DNA of 64,000 nucleotides. Origin: Acidobacteriota bacterium (GTDB lineage: Bacteria > Acidobacteriota > Vicinamibacteria > Vicinamibacterales > UBA2999). The translations under genes and the position numbers were made by a program. The stretch covers positions 1 through 64,000 of the forward strand of contig JAUYQQ010000015.1 of the NCBI GenBank assembly GCA_030697165.1. The letters run 5' to 3'. The stretch's first letter is position 1; every line of letters starts with the position of its first letter. Of the stretch, positions 7,054-15,544 are shown one piece after another. The notes under the pieces are model-generated. The model was not told where the DNA came from and made no database searches. It saw only the letters and a list, made by a program, of their open reading frames with translations.

Positions 7054-7278
7054 TCAAACAATCGCCGTATCTGTGACGGGAAATCTGCTGTGCGGCTCCT
7101 CGAAATACCCCCCCTTGACCCACACTGTCACAAACGTCGCCCATTGTGATGCATTCCGACGTACAGCGAGTTCGAAGCTAGTGCCGCAGGTGTCGCCAGC
7201 GGTGCGCAGACTGTTGACGAGCGTAAACGGCTGGCAGTGGACGAACTTCTTGAGCGGTCTACGAACGTCGATGGCCAT
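7054..7278 (-). CDS. Doubtful small hypothetical protein
   Basis: A 74-residue frame beginning MAIDVRRPLKKFVHCQPFTL. The residue mix is balanced and not the Arg/Pro/Ala-rich type of most shadow frames here, and GGAGGA lies about 10 bases before the ATG, rather far. The C-terminus is WVKGGYFEEPHSRFPV. I do not recognise a family. It could be a real short gene, a remnant left by element insertion, or chance. Confidence 0.3.
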   Translation of the reverse strand: MAIDVRRPLKKFVHCQPFTLVNSLRTAGDTCGTSFELAVRRNASQWATFVTVWVKGGYFEEPHSRFPVTDTAIV

Positions 7279-7384
7279 GGGGGGGATGGTCCTCCGAGAC
7301 GAGGTGTACGGGTTATTGACTGTCGAGGTTATAGACAGCCATCCGTCCTGAGACTCTCAAGTGCACACTTCTGCGCGCGCCTGA

Positions 7385-7404
7385 GGGCGCACTAAAGTGC
7401 GCCC
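7385..7404. repeat. CTAAAG-core palindrome, copy 1
   Basis: GGGCGCACT and AGTGCGCCC form a perfect 9-bp inverted repeat around AA, followed by CCTACGG. Four more palindromes with the same CTAAAG (or CTTTAG) centre but different stems occur at 24693-24712, 24724-24743, 54209-54226 and 54247-54264. Confidence 0.85.
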
Positions 7405-7494
7405 CTACGGCCAAGGGCAATCGATGATCTGTAGGCTCCTGGCCTCCTTGACTCCTGTGAGGGCCCTGTTTGGCCTAAACTCTGATGAGCGCCG

Positions 7495-8523
7495 ATGCCC
7501 AGCACGACTGCCCCTCCCGACTGGGCCGACCTGCCCGATGAAGAGTTGCTGAATCTGCGGCTGTCGGCCCTGCCCTTGCGCTTGGACGGCACGGTCATCG
7601 AAACCCGGATCTCGCAGCTCAAGTCGGAGCTCGAGACCCGTGGCCTCACGTTTCCCCTCCACTTCTATCTCTCCGACGAATGGTTCACGCCCGACGGCCA
7701 GGCGTCGATGGCGGTGCCGTTCTACCTGGCGCATCCACGGCTCGAGCGCCTCGAAAAGACGCAGATGCTGGCGGTCGAGGGCGGCGAGCACGAGTGGTGC
7801 ATGCGCATCCTGCGGCACGAGGCCGGCCACGTCATCGACAACGCCTACAAACTGCGGCTGCGCCGTCAACGACAGCACGTCTTCGGCAGTTCGTCAGAAC
7901 CCTATCCTGAGTTCTACGCGCCACGGCCGTACAGCAAGAGCTTCGTCCAGCACCTCGACCCGTGGTACGCGCAGAGCCATCCCGACGAAGATTTCGCCGA
8001 GACGTTTGCCGTGTGGCTGACGCCCGAAGCCCAGTGGAAGCCGCGCTACGCCGGCTGGCCGGCGATCAAGAAGCTCGAGTACATGGACGACCTGATGAAG
8101 TCGCTGGTCGCCAAGAAGCCGCTGCTCGAACGCACCGAGGAGATCGATCCCCTCCACAAGCTCAATCGCACGCTCCGGTATCACTACCGGAAAAAGCGGC
8201 GGCACTACGGCGTGGACCATCCGGCGTTTTACGATCGTGACTTGCGCCGGCTGTTCTCGGACGGGCCCGAGCACGCCAGCCGGATCACCGCGGCCCAGTT
8301 CCTCAGCCGCATCCGCCGGCCGGTGCGCAAGATCGTCGCCGACTGGACCGGCATTTACCAATACACCATCGACAAGGTGCTCGAAGACATCATCAAGCGA
8401 TGCCGCGAGCTGAAACTCCGCCTCGCCGTGCCCGAAGAACAGGCGCGGCAGGAATTCACGGTGCTGCTGACCGTGCAGGTGATGAACTACTTGCACAGCG
8501 GCCGCCATCGGGTAGCCCTTTGA
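7495..8523 (+). CDS. Putative zinc metallopeptidase
   Basis: A 342-residue protein without a signal peptide, so probably cytoplasmic. The motif RHEAGHVIDNAY (about residues 107-118) is a zinc-binding HExxH site, and PDEDFAETFAVWLTP about 50 residues later supplies the likely third ligand (Glu or Asp), as in putative zinc-binding metallopeptidases. The second half is helical and basic (HYRKKRRHYG) and may bind a partner. Its stop overlaps the TTG start of the ATP-grasp gene, so the two are made together; the same pair of activities, one cutting and one joining peptide bonds, suggests a common substrate. The substrate is unknown. Confidence 0.75.
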   Translation: MPSTTAPPDWADLPDEELLNLRLSALPLRLDGTVIETRISQLKSELETRGLTFPLHFYLSDEWFTPDGQASMAVPFYLAHPRLERLEKTQMLAVEGGEHEWCMRILRHEAGHVIDNAYKLRLRRQRQHVFGSSSEPYPEFYAPRPYSKSFVQHLDPWYAQSHPDEDFAETFAVWLTPEAQWKPRYAGWPAIKKLEYMDDLMKSLVAKKPLLERTEEIDPLHKLNRTLRYHYRKKRRHYGVDHPAFYDRDLRRLFSDGPEHASRITAAQFLSRIRRPVRKIVADWTGIYQYTIDKVLEDIIKRCRELKLRLAVPEEQARQEFTVLLTVQVMNYLHSGRHRVAL

Positions 8524-9542
8524 AACCACAGCGCGTCTTGACTCTCGTCCACAAAGGCCTCGAACCGCCCGATGAGGCGCCCGACCAGGCCACCGCCTCG
8601 ACCGCCTCCTGGCGCATGGAATACGACGTCGTCCGCACGCTGAAAGTGCTGGGCCACGAGGTGCGCGTCATTGGCGTGCACGACGACCTCACGCCCATTC
8701 GCGCGACGATGGACGACTTCAAGCCGACCATCACGTTCAACCTGATGGAGGCGTTTGACGATGTGGTGGTGTTCGACCAGAACGTGGTCAGCTACCTCGA
8801 GCTGCTGAAGGTGCCGTATACCGGATGCAACCCGCGCGGGCTCACGCTGTCGCGCGACAAGGGCCTGGCCAAGAAGTTGATGGCGTATCACCGCATCCCG
8901 GTGCCCGACTTTTTGGTCGTGCCACTCGGCAACAAGGTGAAGCTGCCCAAGCGCCTGCAGTTCCCGCTGATCGTGAAGTCGCTGACCTACGAGTCATCGA
9001 CCGGCATCTCGCAGGCGTCGGTGGTCGAGAACGAGGAGCAGCTGATCAAGCGCGTCCAGTTCATCCACGACACCATCATGACCCCCGCCATCGTCGAACA
9101 GTTCATCGACGGCCGCGAGCTCTACGTCGGGGTGATCGGGAACGATCGCCTGCAGACGTTTCCGGTGTGGGAGATGTCGTTCTCGAAGATGCCGGAGAAC
9201 AACTGGAAAATCGCGACCGAGCGCGTGAAGTGGAGCGTTAAGTACCAGAAGAAGCACGGCATCGACACGGCCGTGGCGACGCTGCCAGACGACGTCTCTG
9301 CCAAGGTGCAGCATCTGGCCAAGCGCGTCTACCGCGCACTCGACTTGTCAGGCTACGCGCGCATTGACATGCGCCTGAAGGCGAATGGCGAGCTGTCGGT
9401 GATCGAAGCCAACCCGAACCCGCAGCTGGCGCACGGCGAAGACTTCGCCGAGTCGGCTCAGCGGGCCGGCGTGACCTACGCCAAGTTGATCGAGCGGATC
9501 ATCGGCCTCGGTTTGCAGTGGCAACCGTCGCGAATGGCCTGA
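8520..9542 (+). CDS. ATP-grasp ligase, D-Ala-D-Ala ligase-like
   Basis: A 340-residue ligase. I use the TTG at 8520, which overlaps the metallopeptidase stop (TTGA); the frame upstream of it is a shadow of that gene. The order is an N-terminal Rossmann-like domain (LTLVHKGL, then VRVIGVHDD), the linker segment PYTGCNPRGLTLSRDKGLAKKL, typical of D-Ala-D-Ala ligases, the ATP-grasp core (PLIVKSLTYESSTGISQAS), then EQFIDGRELYVGVIGN and the metal-binding end SVIEANPNPQLAHGEDFA. It should join a carboxylate to an amine using ATP. It is not a canonical Ddl, so the product may be a peptide or a protein tail. Confidence 0.82.
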   Translation: MKPQRVLTLVHKGLEPPDEAPDQATASTASWRMEYDVVRTLKVLGHEVRVIGVHDDLTPIRATMDDFKPTITFNLMEAFDDVVVFDQNVVSYLELLKVPYTGCNPRGLTLSRDKGLAKKLMAYHRIPVPDFLVVPLGNKVKLPKRLQFPLIVKSLTYESSTGISQASVVENEEQLIKRVQFIHDTIMTPAIVEQFIDGRELYVGVIGNDRLQTFPVWEMSFSKMPENNWKIATERVKWSVKYQKKHGIDTAVATLPDDVSAKVQHLAKRVYRALDLSGYARIDMRLKANGELSVIEANPNPQLAHGEDFAESAQRAGVTYAKLIERIIGLGLQWQPSRMA

Positions 9543-9545
9543 TCA

Positions 9546-9752
9546 GGGATCGGGGATCGGGGATCAGCCTGACCGCAGGGTGACCGGGGCCTGACCCCCG
9601 CAGGGTGACCGGGGCCTGACCCCCATTTTCACCAAATGGTGGATTGGGGTCAGCCCTCAACCAGCCCTGTTCGCGGAAACAGGCCGCATTTCGATTAACT
9701 TGGCTGCTGTTGACTGTCCCCAATCCACAAATTTGTGAAAATGGGGGTCAGG
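9546..9752. repeat. REP/MITE-like element with 35-bp inverted arms
   Basis: The arms 9615-9649 and 9718-9752 are inverted copies of 35 bases, differing only near the centre of the arm (around AAATGG versus AAATTT). Each arm starts CCTGACCCCCATTTTCAC. Left of it a 25-bp unit is duplicated in tandem (9575-9599 and 9600-9624), and simple GATCGGG repeats lie at 9546-9565. The stop codon of the leftward gene (9748-9750) falls inside the right arm. Confidence 0.85.
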
Positions 9753-10842
9753 CACCCACCAGGCGCTTGAATTCCGGGAGGGGGGCCAGTTTTGCGAACA
9801 TCGGGTCGGTGGCCGCCTGCTGCTGCCACTGCTTCGGCTGGCGGCGGATCGCCTGGCCCAGATAGTCGAGCGCCTGCTTCGTGTCCCCCGCCTGCGCGTG
9901 GCGCTGCGCCAGTGCGTACATCAGCTGCTCGCTGCGCGGGTTGATGTCGAGCGCCTTGCGCTGTTCGACAATCGCCTCCGCAAACTTCCCCGCCTTCGCC
10001 AGTTCCGCCGACTGGGCCGTTAACCGATTCGGCACGCCCGTCGTCATCTGCAGCAACCGCCGCAATTCCTTGAACGGCTCCTCGTGATCGTCGACGCGGA
10101 TGTCGACGATGCGCTCGACGGTGGAGTCGGAGTTGGGCGGCAGGGGCCGCACCACGAGAATGCCGGCCGACTGCATGCCGCGGGTGTCGCCACCCTTCGC
10201 CTGCCCCGCATCGAGCGCGTCCATCAACCGCTCGGCCATCGACCTCTTGCCCGATTGGTACGCCGCCGCCATCGCCTTGACCACCTCTTCGCTCGCCAGC
10301 GTGTTGCCCTGCGCCGAGAAGTTCGGCCCGGCGGCGAAGCCCGCGAAGCCGCCCAGGTGCACGAGGTCTTTCGGATCGTTGTTGCGATCGAGCACGCGCT
10401 TGCCGGTGTAGACCGCCGAGCGGCCCTTGGTATCGATCACCGCCACCTGGCGCGAGTCGCGGCCAGGATCCTCGTCGGTGATGCGCTTCACCACCTCGGC
10501 CGGCGACAGCCCCTGCTCGAGCAGGGCGATTGCCTTGGGGCCGTATTGACGGTTGGCCGACGCCTGTGTAGCCACGGCGCCCACCCCGGGTTTCGCGTAC
10601 GGCACGGCGGCGCCCGCCCCAAACGCCCGCGACTGGACCCCGACGCCTAACTCGTGGGTCGCCGGATCAAAGGCAATGATCGAGAACGTACCGAACCACG
10701 GGTCCCCGGCCGTCGCGGCAGGTGGAACGTCCTGTTCAGAGTAGCCTCCGGCTTCTTGACCGCCGTAGCCTTGGCGAAGGTGGTTAGCCGGAGCGTGGGT
10801 GACGACGGCCAACAGCAGGGCAGCGATGAGAATTCGTGACAT
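9748..10842 (-). CDS. Secreted DUF1028 protein with TPR tail
   Basis: A 364-residue protein from the ATG at 10842 (GTG at 10851 is possible). A signal peptide (ILIAALLLAVVTHAPA) is followed by an odd insert, LRQGYGGQEAGG, coded by a dispersed repeat. Residues about 50-260 are the DUF1028 domain, an Ntn-hydrolase-like fold: WFGTFSIIAFDPATHELGVG, GAVATQASAN, KGGDTRGMQSAG. The end (about residues 265-364) contains TPR-like helices (AELAKAGKFAEAIVEQRKAL). DUF1028 activity is not established. The C-terminal codons run into an inverted-repeat element. A second DUF1028 protein, fused differently, lies at 21572. Confidence 0.82.
   Translation of the reverse strand: MSRILIAALLLAVVTHAPANHLRQGYGGQEAGGYSEQDVPPAATAGDPWFGTFSIIAFDPATHELGVGVQSRAFGAGAAVPYAKPGVGAVATQASANRQYGPKAIALLEQGLSPAEVVKRITDEDPGRDSRQVAVIDTKGRSAVYTGKRVLDRNNDPKDLVHLGGFAGFAAGPNFSAQGNTLASEEVVKAMAAAYQSGKRSMAERLMDALDAGQAKGGDTRGMQSAGILVVRPLPPNSDSTVERIVDIRVDDHEEPFKELRRLLQMTTGVPNRLTAQSAELAKAGKFAEAIVEQRKALDINPRSEQLMYALAQRHAQAGDTKQALDYLGQAIRRQPKQWQQQAATDPMFAKLAPLPEFKRLVGA
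10755..10783. repeat. Dispersed repeat inside the DUF1028 gene (copy 1)
   Basis: CTTGACCGCCGTAGCC followed by TTGGCGAAGGTGG resembles CTTGTCCGCCGTAGCG then CTCTGCGCGGAGGTGG at 18829-18860. Here it is translated in frame as LRQGYGGQ just after the signal peptide. In the second copy it is intergenic. Confidence 0.6.
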
Positions 10843-10908
10843 GGCGGCCACAGTGTAACGAACAACGAGGGCCGAATGTCGCTGATGAAACCAGCGCGCC
10901 GACGCCCG

Positions 10909-11157
10909 CTAACTCGCTGAAGTCGGTCCCGGCGTGGGGTCGGCTCCGCCAACCAGCAACCGCTTCAACTTGGCGACGTCGCCGACGAACTCGATGACGC
11001 CGCACTCGCGGCACATCATCGCCTTGGTCATGACATCGCCGGTCTGCAGGGTGAAGAACTTCGAGTCCTGCGGACGAAACGCCATCCGCCCCGGCCCGTA
11101 GACCGCTCCACCGGCAACCAGTTCACCGCGACACCGAGGACAGTTCAATGGTGGCAT
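10909..11157 (-). CDS. Small zinc-ribbon protein
   Basis: An 82-residue protein from the ATG at 11157. CPRCRGEL near the N-terminus and CRECGVIEFVG near the middle make a four-cysteine zinc ribbon. Between them, FRPQDSKFFTLQTGDV matches a common bacterial family of short ribbon proteins (two CxxC around a central strand, ending in KLKRLL). The function is unknown. It is divergent from the next gene, also a ribbon, with 59 bases between the two starts; the shared layout CPxC, FRPQ, CxxC suggests the two are paralogues. Confidence 0.7.
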   Translation of the reverse strand: MPPLNCPRCRGELVAGGAVYGPGRMAFRPQDSKFFTLQTGDVMTKAMMCRECGVIEFVGDVAKLKRLLVGGADPTPGPTSAS

Positions 11158-11216
11158 CCGGACATTGTGCACCAAGAGCCACCGTGTCGCTTCGAGTTGC
11201 GCCATACTGTGCACTT

Positions 11217-11444
11217 ATGGCCACGCTCGATCCGGCTGATCGCCCCGTCGATCCGTCCTGCCCAACCTGCCAGGGCACCCTCGCCTATGTCGACACAGAA
11301 GTGTCGTCCGGCTCGTTTCGGCCCCAGGCCGCGTCGATGGCGCAAATTCCGGTTCACTTCTACGATTGCCCTGCCTGCAAGACGTGCTGGAAGCTCGGCA
11401 CGCAGCTGCTACCCGATCCGATCCGGCAGATCCTGCGAGGCTAG
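11217..11444 (+). CDS. Small zinc-ribbon protein
   Basis: A 75-residue protein from the ATG at 11217. CPTCQGTLAYV and CPACKTCWKLG provide four zinc-binding cysteines plus one more. The middle, SGSFRPQAASMAQIPVHFYDC, parallels the FRPQ segment of the divergent neighbour. There is no signal or membrane segment. The frame extends further upstream but without a ribosome site, and it would overlap the neighbour's start. Function unknown. Confidence 0.65.
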   Translation: MATLDPADRPVDPSCPTCQGTLAYVDTEVSSGSFRPQAASMAQIPVHFYDCPACKTCWKLGTQLLPDPIRQILRG

Positions 11445-11452
11445 CGGCGCGA

Positions 11453-13159
11453 CTACGCTGGCGTCCGATCCATCGCCTGCAATGCCTGCACGCCGGTCCG
11501 CATGCCGAGCAGCCAGACAGCAATGCTGAGGAGGGCGGCCGAGGCGAAGCACGCGTAGAACAGGACTTGCTGCATTTCGGTCAACGGTCGGTTGCGCACT
11601 TGGCTGAACAGGTACACGCTCGACGGCCAGCCAAGCAGCCCAATCATCACCAGGATGAACAGCACCGCCACGATCATGAAGGCGACGCCGCCGTACGACC
11701 CGGCCACCTGGCTGGGATTGTCGGCGGCAAACCGCGGGTAGCGCGCGCCGAGGCCGGTGGCCAGCCCGACCAGCGCGAACGACATGAAGACGATGGCGAC
11801 GGCCGACATCTGCTTCAGGAACGGATCGACCCCGAGCAGTTCGTTGCCGGCGACGATCAGGATCTCCGACAGCACCAGCACCGGCACCAGGCCCGACCAG
11901 AACTTCGACCACAAGAAGTCGCGCAGCGAGATCGGGGCGGTGCGAATAATCCAGAATGCGGCGCCTTCAGCCGACACCGCCGGGAACACGAACCGCACCG
12001 CCACCGTCGCCATCACGAACGCCGCCATGGCCAGGTTGAGGAACGCGTACAGGTTCTTCACGACGCCGCTCATGTACGGCAGGCGATCCAGGTCGAGCAC
12101 GCGGAAGTTGTAGAGGTACACCAGCATCAGCGCCACCAGCAGCAGCAACTGCGACCACTGGCTGACGTCGCGCAGGAACACCTTGATGTCCTTGATGAGC
12201 AGGTGACGCCGCACCGGCGACAACGGCAGCAGGCGGGCCACGGCGTCGAGCGCGTGGAACCGCGCAAAGCGCGCCTTGCGCGCCTCCTGTGACTTGCTGA
12301 AGCCGGCGAAGTGCCACCGCTCGAACGCCGCGCCCACCACCACCACCAGCGCCGCCGCGGTCGTCCACAGCGCGCCGATGTGCAGCCAGTCGCTGCCGCC
12401 CTGCACGCCGGCGAACAACGCCTCCCCCGCCCAGAACGACGGCAGGAGCGGCGTGATCGGCGACTGCAGCGTGGCGAAGAACGCCGTCACCTCGGGCATC
12501 GACTCGACCCGCAGGAGCCGTTCGGGCTGCAGGAAGCGGAGCAACAGCACGAGGCTGGTGGCGAACACCAGGCCCATGAACATCAGGATGTCGCGGGCGC
12601 GGCGCGCCGGGAACACGTTCACGAGCGCGAGAGTGAGCGCCGAGCCGAGCGCGACCGGAATGGTGACGAACGGCACCACCGTGAGGATCACGGTGGCGAC
12701 AAACGTCCACGGCGCGCACTTGGCAAAGCCGATGCCGGCGAGCACCGGCACGAGAAAGACCACGACCATCCAGCCCGACTGCGCCAGCGTCCGCGCAAAG
12801 CGCGCGAAGAACAGGCGCCGCGACGCGACCGGCGCGACCATGATCAACCGCAAGTCGTCAGACAGGAAAAAGGTCGACAGCGACGCCACCACCGCGCTGA
12901 ACGCGAGGAACGACAGGAACGTGAGGAACAGCCACGACAGCCCGATGCGGATCAGGTAATCGCCCAGCTCGTCGTAGCCGGCGGCCTGCCAGGTCACCCA
13001 GAACGACCCGGCAAACAACGCGGCGAACACCGCCAGGCCGATCGCGCCGAACAGCACGCCCCGGGTCAGGTCGCCCTTCTCGCGCCGGCGGGCGCGGTTG
13101 CGCGACGCCCACCACATGGGCAACAGCAAGTAAGGAAAGGGACGAGTCAGCGACTCCAT
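11453..13159 (-). CDS. ABC-type exporter permease
   Basis: A 568-residue integral membrane protein with roughly twelve hydrophobic segments, for example VLFGAIGLAVFAALFAGSFW near the start, FLTFLSFLAFSAVVASL, and several near the end (GVAFMIVAVLFILVMIGLL). It resembles large ABC-2-type export permeases. It overlaps the ATPase gene by one base (TGATG), so the two form one transporter, with the membrane part last in the operon. Conserved loops such as FFLSDDLRLIMVAPVASRR are seen in such permeases. The substrate is unknown; the transglutaminase-like and LolA-like neighbours hint at an envelope product. Confidence 0.8.
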   Translation of the reverse strand: MESLTRPFPYLLLPMWWASRNRARRREKGDLTRGVLFGAIGLAVFAALFAGSFWVTWQAAGYDELGDYLIRIGLSWLFLTFLSFLAFSAVVASLSTFFLSDDLRLIMVAPVASRRLFFARFARTLAQSGWMVVVFLVPVLAGIGFAKCAPWTFVATVILTVVPFVTIPVALGSALTLALVNVFPARRARDILMFMGLVFATSLVLLLRFLQPERLLRVESMPEVTAFFATLQSPITPLLPSFWAGEALFAGVQGGSDWLHIGALWTTAAALVVVVGAAFERWHFAGFSKSQEARKARFARFHALDAVARLLPLSPVRRHLLIKDIKVFLRDVSQWSQLLLLVALMLVYLYNFRVLDLDRLPYMSGVVKNLYAFLNLAMAAFVMATVAVRFVFPAVSAEGAAFWIIRTAPISLRDFLWSKFWSGLVPVLVLSEILIVAGNELLGVDPFLKQMSAVAIVFMSFALVGLATGLGARYPRFAADNPSQVAGSYGGVAFMIVAVLFILVMIGLLGWPSSVYLFSQVRNRPLTEMQQVLFYACFASAALLSIAVWLLGMRTGVQALQAMDRTPA

Positions 13160-13911
13160 CAGACGATCTCGTCGATCTCTTGCAGGGCGCCGCCGCCCGT
13201 GAGCTTCAGGAACACCGGCGTCAGTTCCTCGTCCGGCGTGCCGGCCATGGCACGCACGTCGGCGACCGTGCCGTGCGCGATGATCTTGCCCTTGAGGATG
13301 ATGCTGATCAGGTCGCACATCTCCTGCGCGACTTCCAGGGTATGCGTGCTCATCAGGATGGCGACGCCGCGCGACGCCATCAGCCGGAAGATGTCCTTGA
13401 TCAAGCGCGCGCCGCGCGGATCGAGACCGACCATGGGCTCGTCCACGAGCACCGCCTTGGGCCGGTGGAGGAAGGCCGCGCTCATGACCAGCCGCTGCTT
13501 CATGCCATGCGAGAAACTCTCGACCAGCTCGTGCTGCCACCGGCCCAGCTCGAAGATCTCGAGCATCTCGGTAATGCGGGCGTCAGTGTCGCCGCCGTCC
13601 ATGCCGTAGAGTCCGCCGTGAAACCGCAGGAACTCGCCGGCGGTCAGCTTGTCGTAGATGAACGGCCGGTCCGGAATGAAACCAAGCGCGGCCTTCGCGG
13701 CCTCGGGCTCGCGCGCCAGGTCGTGGCCGTTCACCAGGATGCGGCCCTCGTCGGGCCGCAGCAGGCCCGCGATCATCCGGATGCTGGTGGTCTTTCCCGC
13801 CCCGTTCGGGCCGAGAAAGCCGTGGATCTGGCCGGGCTCGACGTTAATCGAAACGCCATCGACCGCCGTGAAGGAACCAAAACGCTTGACCAGATTCTCG
13901 ACGGCGATCAT
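13159..13911 (-). CDS. ABC transporter ATP-binding protein
   Basis: A 250-residue ATPase of the ABC exporter class. Walker A is GPNGAGKTT (residues 34-42), the signature is FSHGMKQR in place of the usual LSGGQ, Walker B is AVLVDEP, then the D-loop GLDP and the H-loop STHTLE. The altered signature is common in this export subfamily. It energises the permease encoded just downstream with a one-base overlap. It also overlaps the upstream transglutaminase-like gene by one base (TAATG), so the three are strongly coupled. The substrate is not evident. Confidence 0.92.
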   Translation of the reverse strand: MIAVENLVKRFGSFTAVDGVSINVEPGQIHGFLGPNGAGKTTSIRMIAGLLRPDEGRILVNGHDLAREPEAAKAALGFIPDRPFIYDKLTAGEFLRFHGGLYGMDGGDTDARITEMLEIFELGRWQHELVESFSHGMKQRLVMSAAFLHRPKAVLVDEPMVGLDPRGARLIKDIFRLMASRGVAILMSTHTLEVAQEMCDLISIILKGKIIAHGTVADVRAMAGTPDEELTPVFLKLTGGGALQEIDEIV

Positions 13912-15542
13912 TAGCTACCCGGGCACGGAATCCAGCAGCCGCAGTCCTGGCGCCTGGGCACGGGAATGGACAGGGACTGTGCATCCGTGGCGGACCGGCC
14001 CACGAGAATGGGTGTCGACCCCGGGGCCACGTCCAACTGCAACACGGTCATCCTGACGCGGCCGACGAGCGGCAGGATGGCGGTCTGCTGGTCTAACCCG
14101 CCGCGCGCCAGACGGACGTGCGTGGCATCGGCCGGAAACTGGTTGAAGGTCGGGTCCACCGGCAGCCACAGTCCGCGGCCACCACCTTCGTCGAGGTAGA
14201 CCTCTGGCCACGCGTGGTAGTAGAACGCGCCCCGCACATAGGCCAGGCCGACGTTGATGCGCGACGGGATGCCCAGCGATCGCGCGAGCGCGACGAACAG
14301 CACCGTGTGCTCGTTGCAGTCCCCCACTTTCGTGCGCAACACTTCGAGCGCCGAGGGCAGGCTCACGGTGGGCTTCTTCTCCACCAGCTGGTTGACCTCG
14401 CGCATCAATCGCTCGGCCCGCGCGCGCGCACCGGCAATGCCTTGCACCATGCGCTCGGCCTCGGCCAGGATCTCGGGCGCATCGCTTTCGATGAACGGCT
14501 CGGGCCGCAGGTAGCGATCGAGATCGGTATCGGCCGGCCCGGCGGTGAGCCCCCGCGTATCCACGAGTTCGACGATGTTGCCGGTGACCGTCTGGCCGAC
14601 ACCCTGGAGGTCGGGGCCCGACAGGTCGGCGTGGTCGATGCGCATCCGCAGCCGCGTCACGTCGCGCGGCTCGGTGATGAACGCCCCCCGCGGCATGGTC
14701 GGCACCACGGCAGACGCGGCCAACATGTCTGCCTGCATCCGGTTCGTCACGGCCAGGGTCGTGGCCTGCTCCTGCGTTTCGCGCACGGAGATCAGCCCCA
14801 TCGGGCTTTCCTCGCGAACGATCTCGCCGGTGTCGGTGATCCACGCGGTGGTGCTCAGTCCCGAGAAGGCCAACTCGACGCGAAACGCCGGCGTGGGGCG
14901 GCCGCCGGCGTTGACGACCTCGCGCTCGCCGATCGCCAGCTGCACCGGCGCGTTCTTCATGGTGGCGGGGTCGAAGATCTGCCATTCGTGGCGGGTGCCC
15001 GCCACCAGCCCCTCGCTGGCCAGCCGGCGGCCCATGCTCAGCATGAGGGCGGGAGGCGCCTCGAGATCCCGGGTTTCCGAACGCGTGCCGCTGGCGCTGA
15101 TGATGTCGAGCGACAGCCGCAGGCCATCGAGGCGGCCGCGAACGGTGGTCGGCCCGGTGCCCGGATCGAGCGAGAACTCGAACGTCTGCAACGCGAAGGC
15201 GCGGTCCACGCGCGCCGTCGTCCGCAGCACCGCCGCGGTCGTGGCGCCGAGCAACGAGAACTGCAGCCGCCCGTCCTCGCTCAGCTCGAAGCCGGCGTCG
15301 GTGCGCTCGACCTGGCTGACCGTAAAGCCAATCTTCTCGCCGCGGTAGTAGACGCCGCGCCACTGGGCGGTCGAGCCGTAGCGGGCCAGGTCGGTGGCCA
15401 GGTTGGTGGGCGCTGCCTGGAGGTAGGTGCGGTCAACCATGACCGCCATGGTCGCGAGCCACGCGACCACGGCGAGCAACGAGAGCGGCCGCGTAATCGA
15501 ACGCGGGAGCGGACGAAGTAGCCTGACGCGCGGCACCGCCAC
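13911..15542 (-). CDS. Transglutaminase-like cysteine protein, membrane-anchored
   Basis: A 543-residue protein from a GTG at 15542. A hydrophobic helix (LSLLAVVAWLATMAVMV, about residues 20-36) would anchor or export it. A long region of beta type follows, then a transglutaminase-core domain at about residues 385-480 with the triad Cys (GDCNEHT), His (YYHAWPEVYLD) and Asp (LPVDPTFNQ). Such proteins cut or cross-link peptides outside the cytoplasm. The last residues are Cys-rich (CGCWIPC). It lies 2 bases after the LolA-like gene and overlaps the ATPase gene by 1, so it belongs with the transporter. The partner is unknown. Confidence 0.82.
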   Translation of the reverse strand: MAVPRVRLLRPLPRSITRPLSLLAVVAWLATMAVMVDRTYLQAAPTNLATDLARYGSTAQWRGVYYRGEKIGFTVSQVERTDAGFELSEDGRLQFSLLGATTAAVLRTTARVDRAFALQTFEFSLDPGTGPTTVRGRLDGLRLSLDIISASGTRSETRDLEAPPALMLSMGRRLASEGLVAGTRHEWQIFDPATMKNAPVQLAIGEREVVNAGGRPTPAFRVELAFSGLSTTAWITDTGEIVREESPMGLISVRETQEQATTLAVTNRMQADMLAASAVVPTMPRGAFITEPRDVTRLRMRIDHADLSGPDLQGVGQTVTGNIVELVDTRGLTAGPADTDLDRYLRPEPFIESDAPEILAEAERMVQGIAGARARAERLMREVNQLVEKKPTVSLPSALEVLRTKVGDCNEHTVLFVALARSLGIPSRINVGLAYVRGAFYYHAWPEVYLDEGGGRGLWLPVDPTFNQFPADATHVRLARGGLDQQTAILPLVGRVRMTVLQLDVAPGSTPILVGRSATDAQSLSIPVPRRQDCGCWIPCPGS

Positions 15543-15544
15543 AA

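Larger units (their letters stand above)
6869..7494. other. Gene-poor stretch next to the attachment site
   Basis: About 626 bases without a secure gene. Base composition is lower in GC than the neighbours up to about 7300. It contains one weak leftward reading frame (7054-7278) and a CTAAAG-core palindrome (7385-7404), listed separately. I see no RNA gene and no clear terminator. Confidence 0.6.

Noticed and set aside
11453-13540. A leftward frame of 695 codons reaching 13540
   Set aside because: The part above 13159 is a shadow of the ABC ATPase gene in another frame; the permease starts at 13159, which overlaps the ATPase stop by one base.
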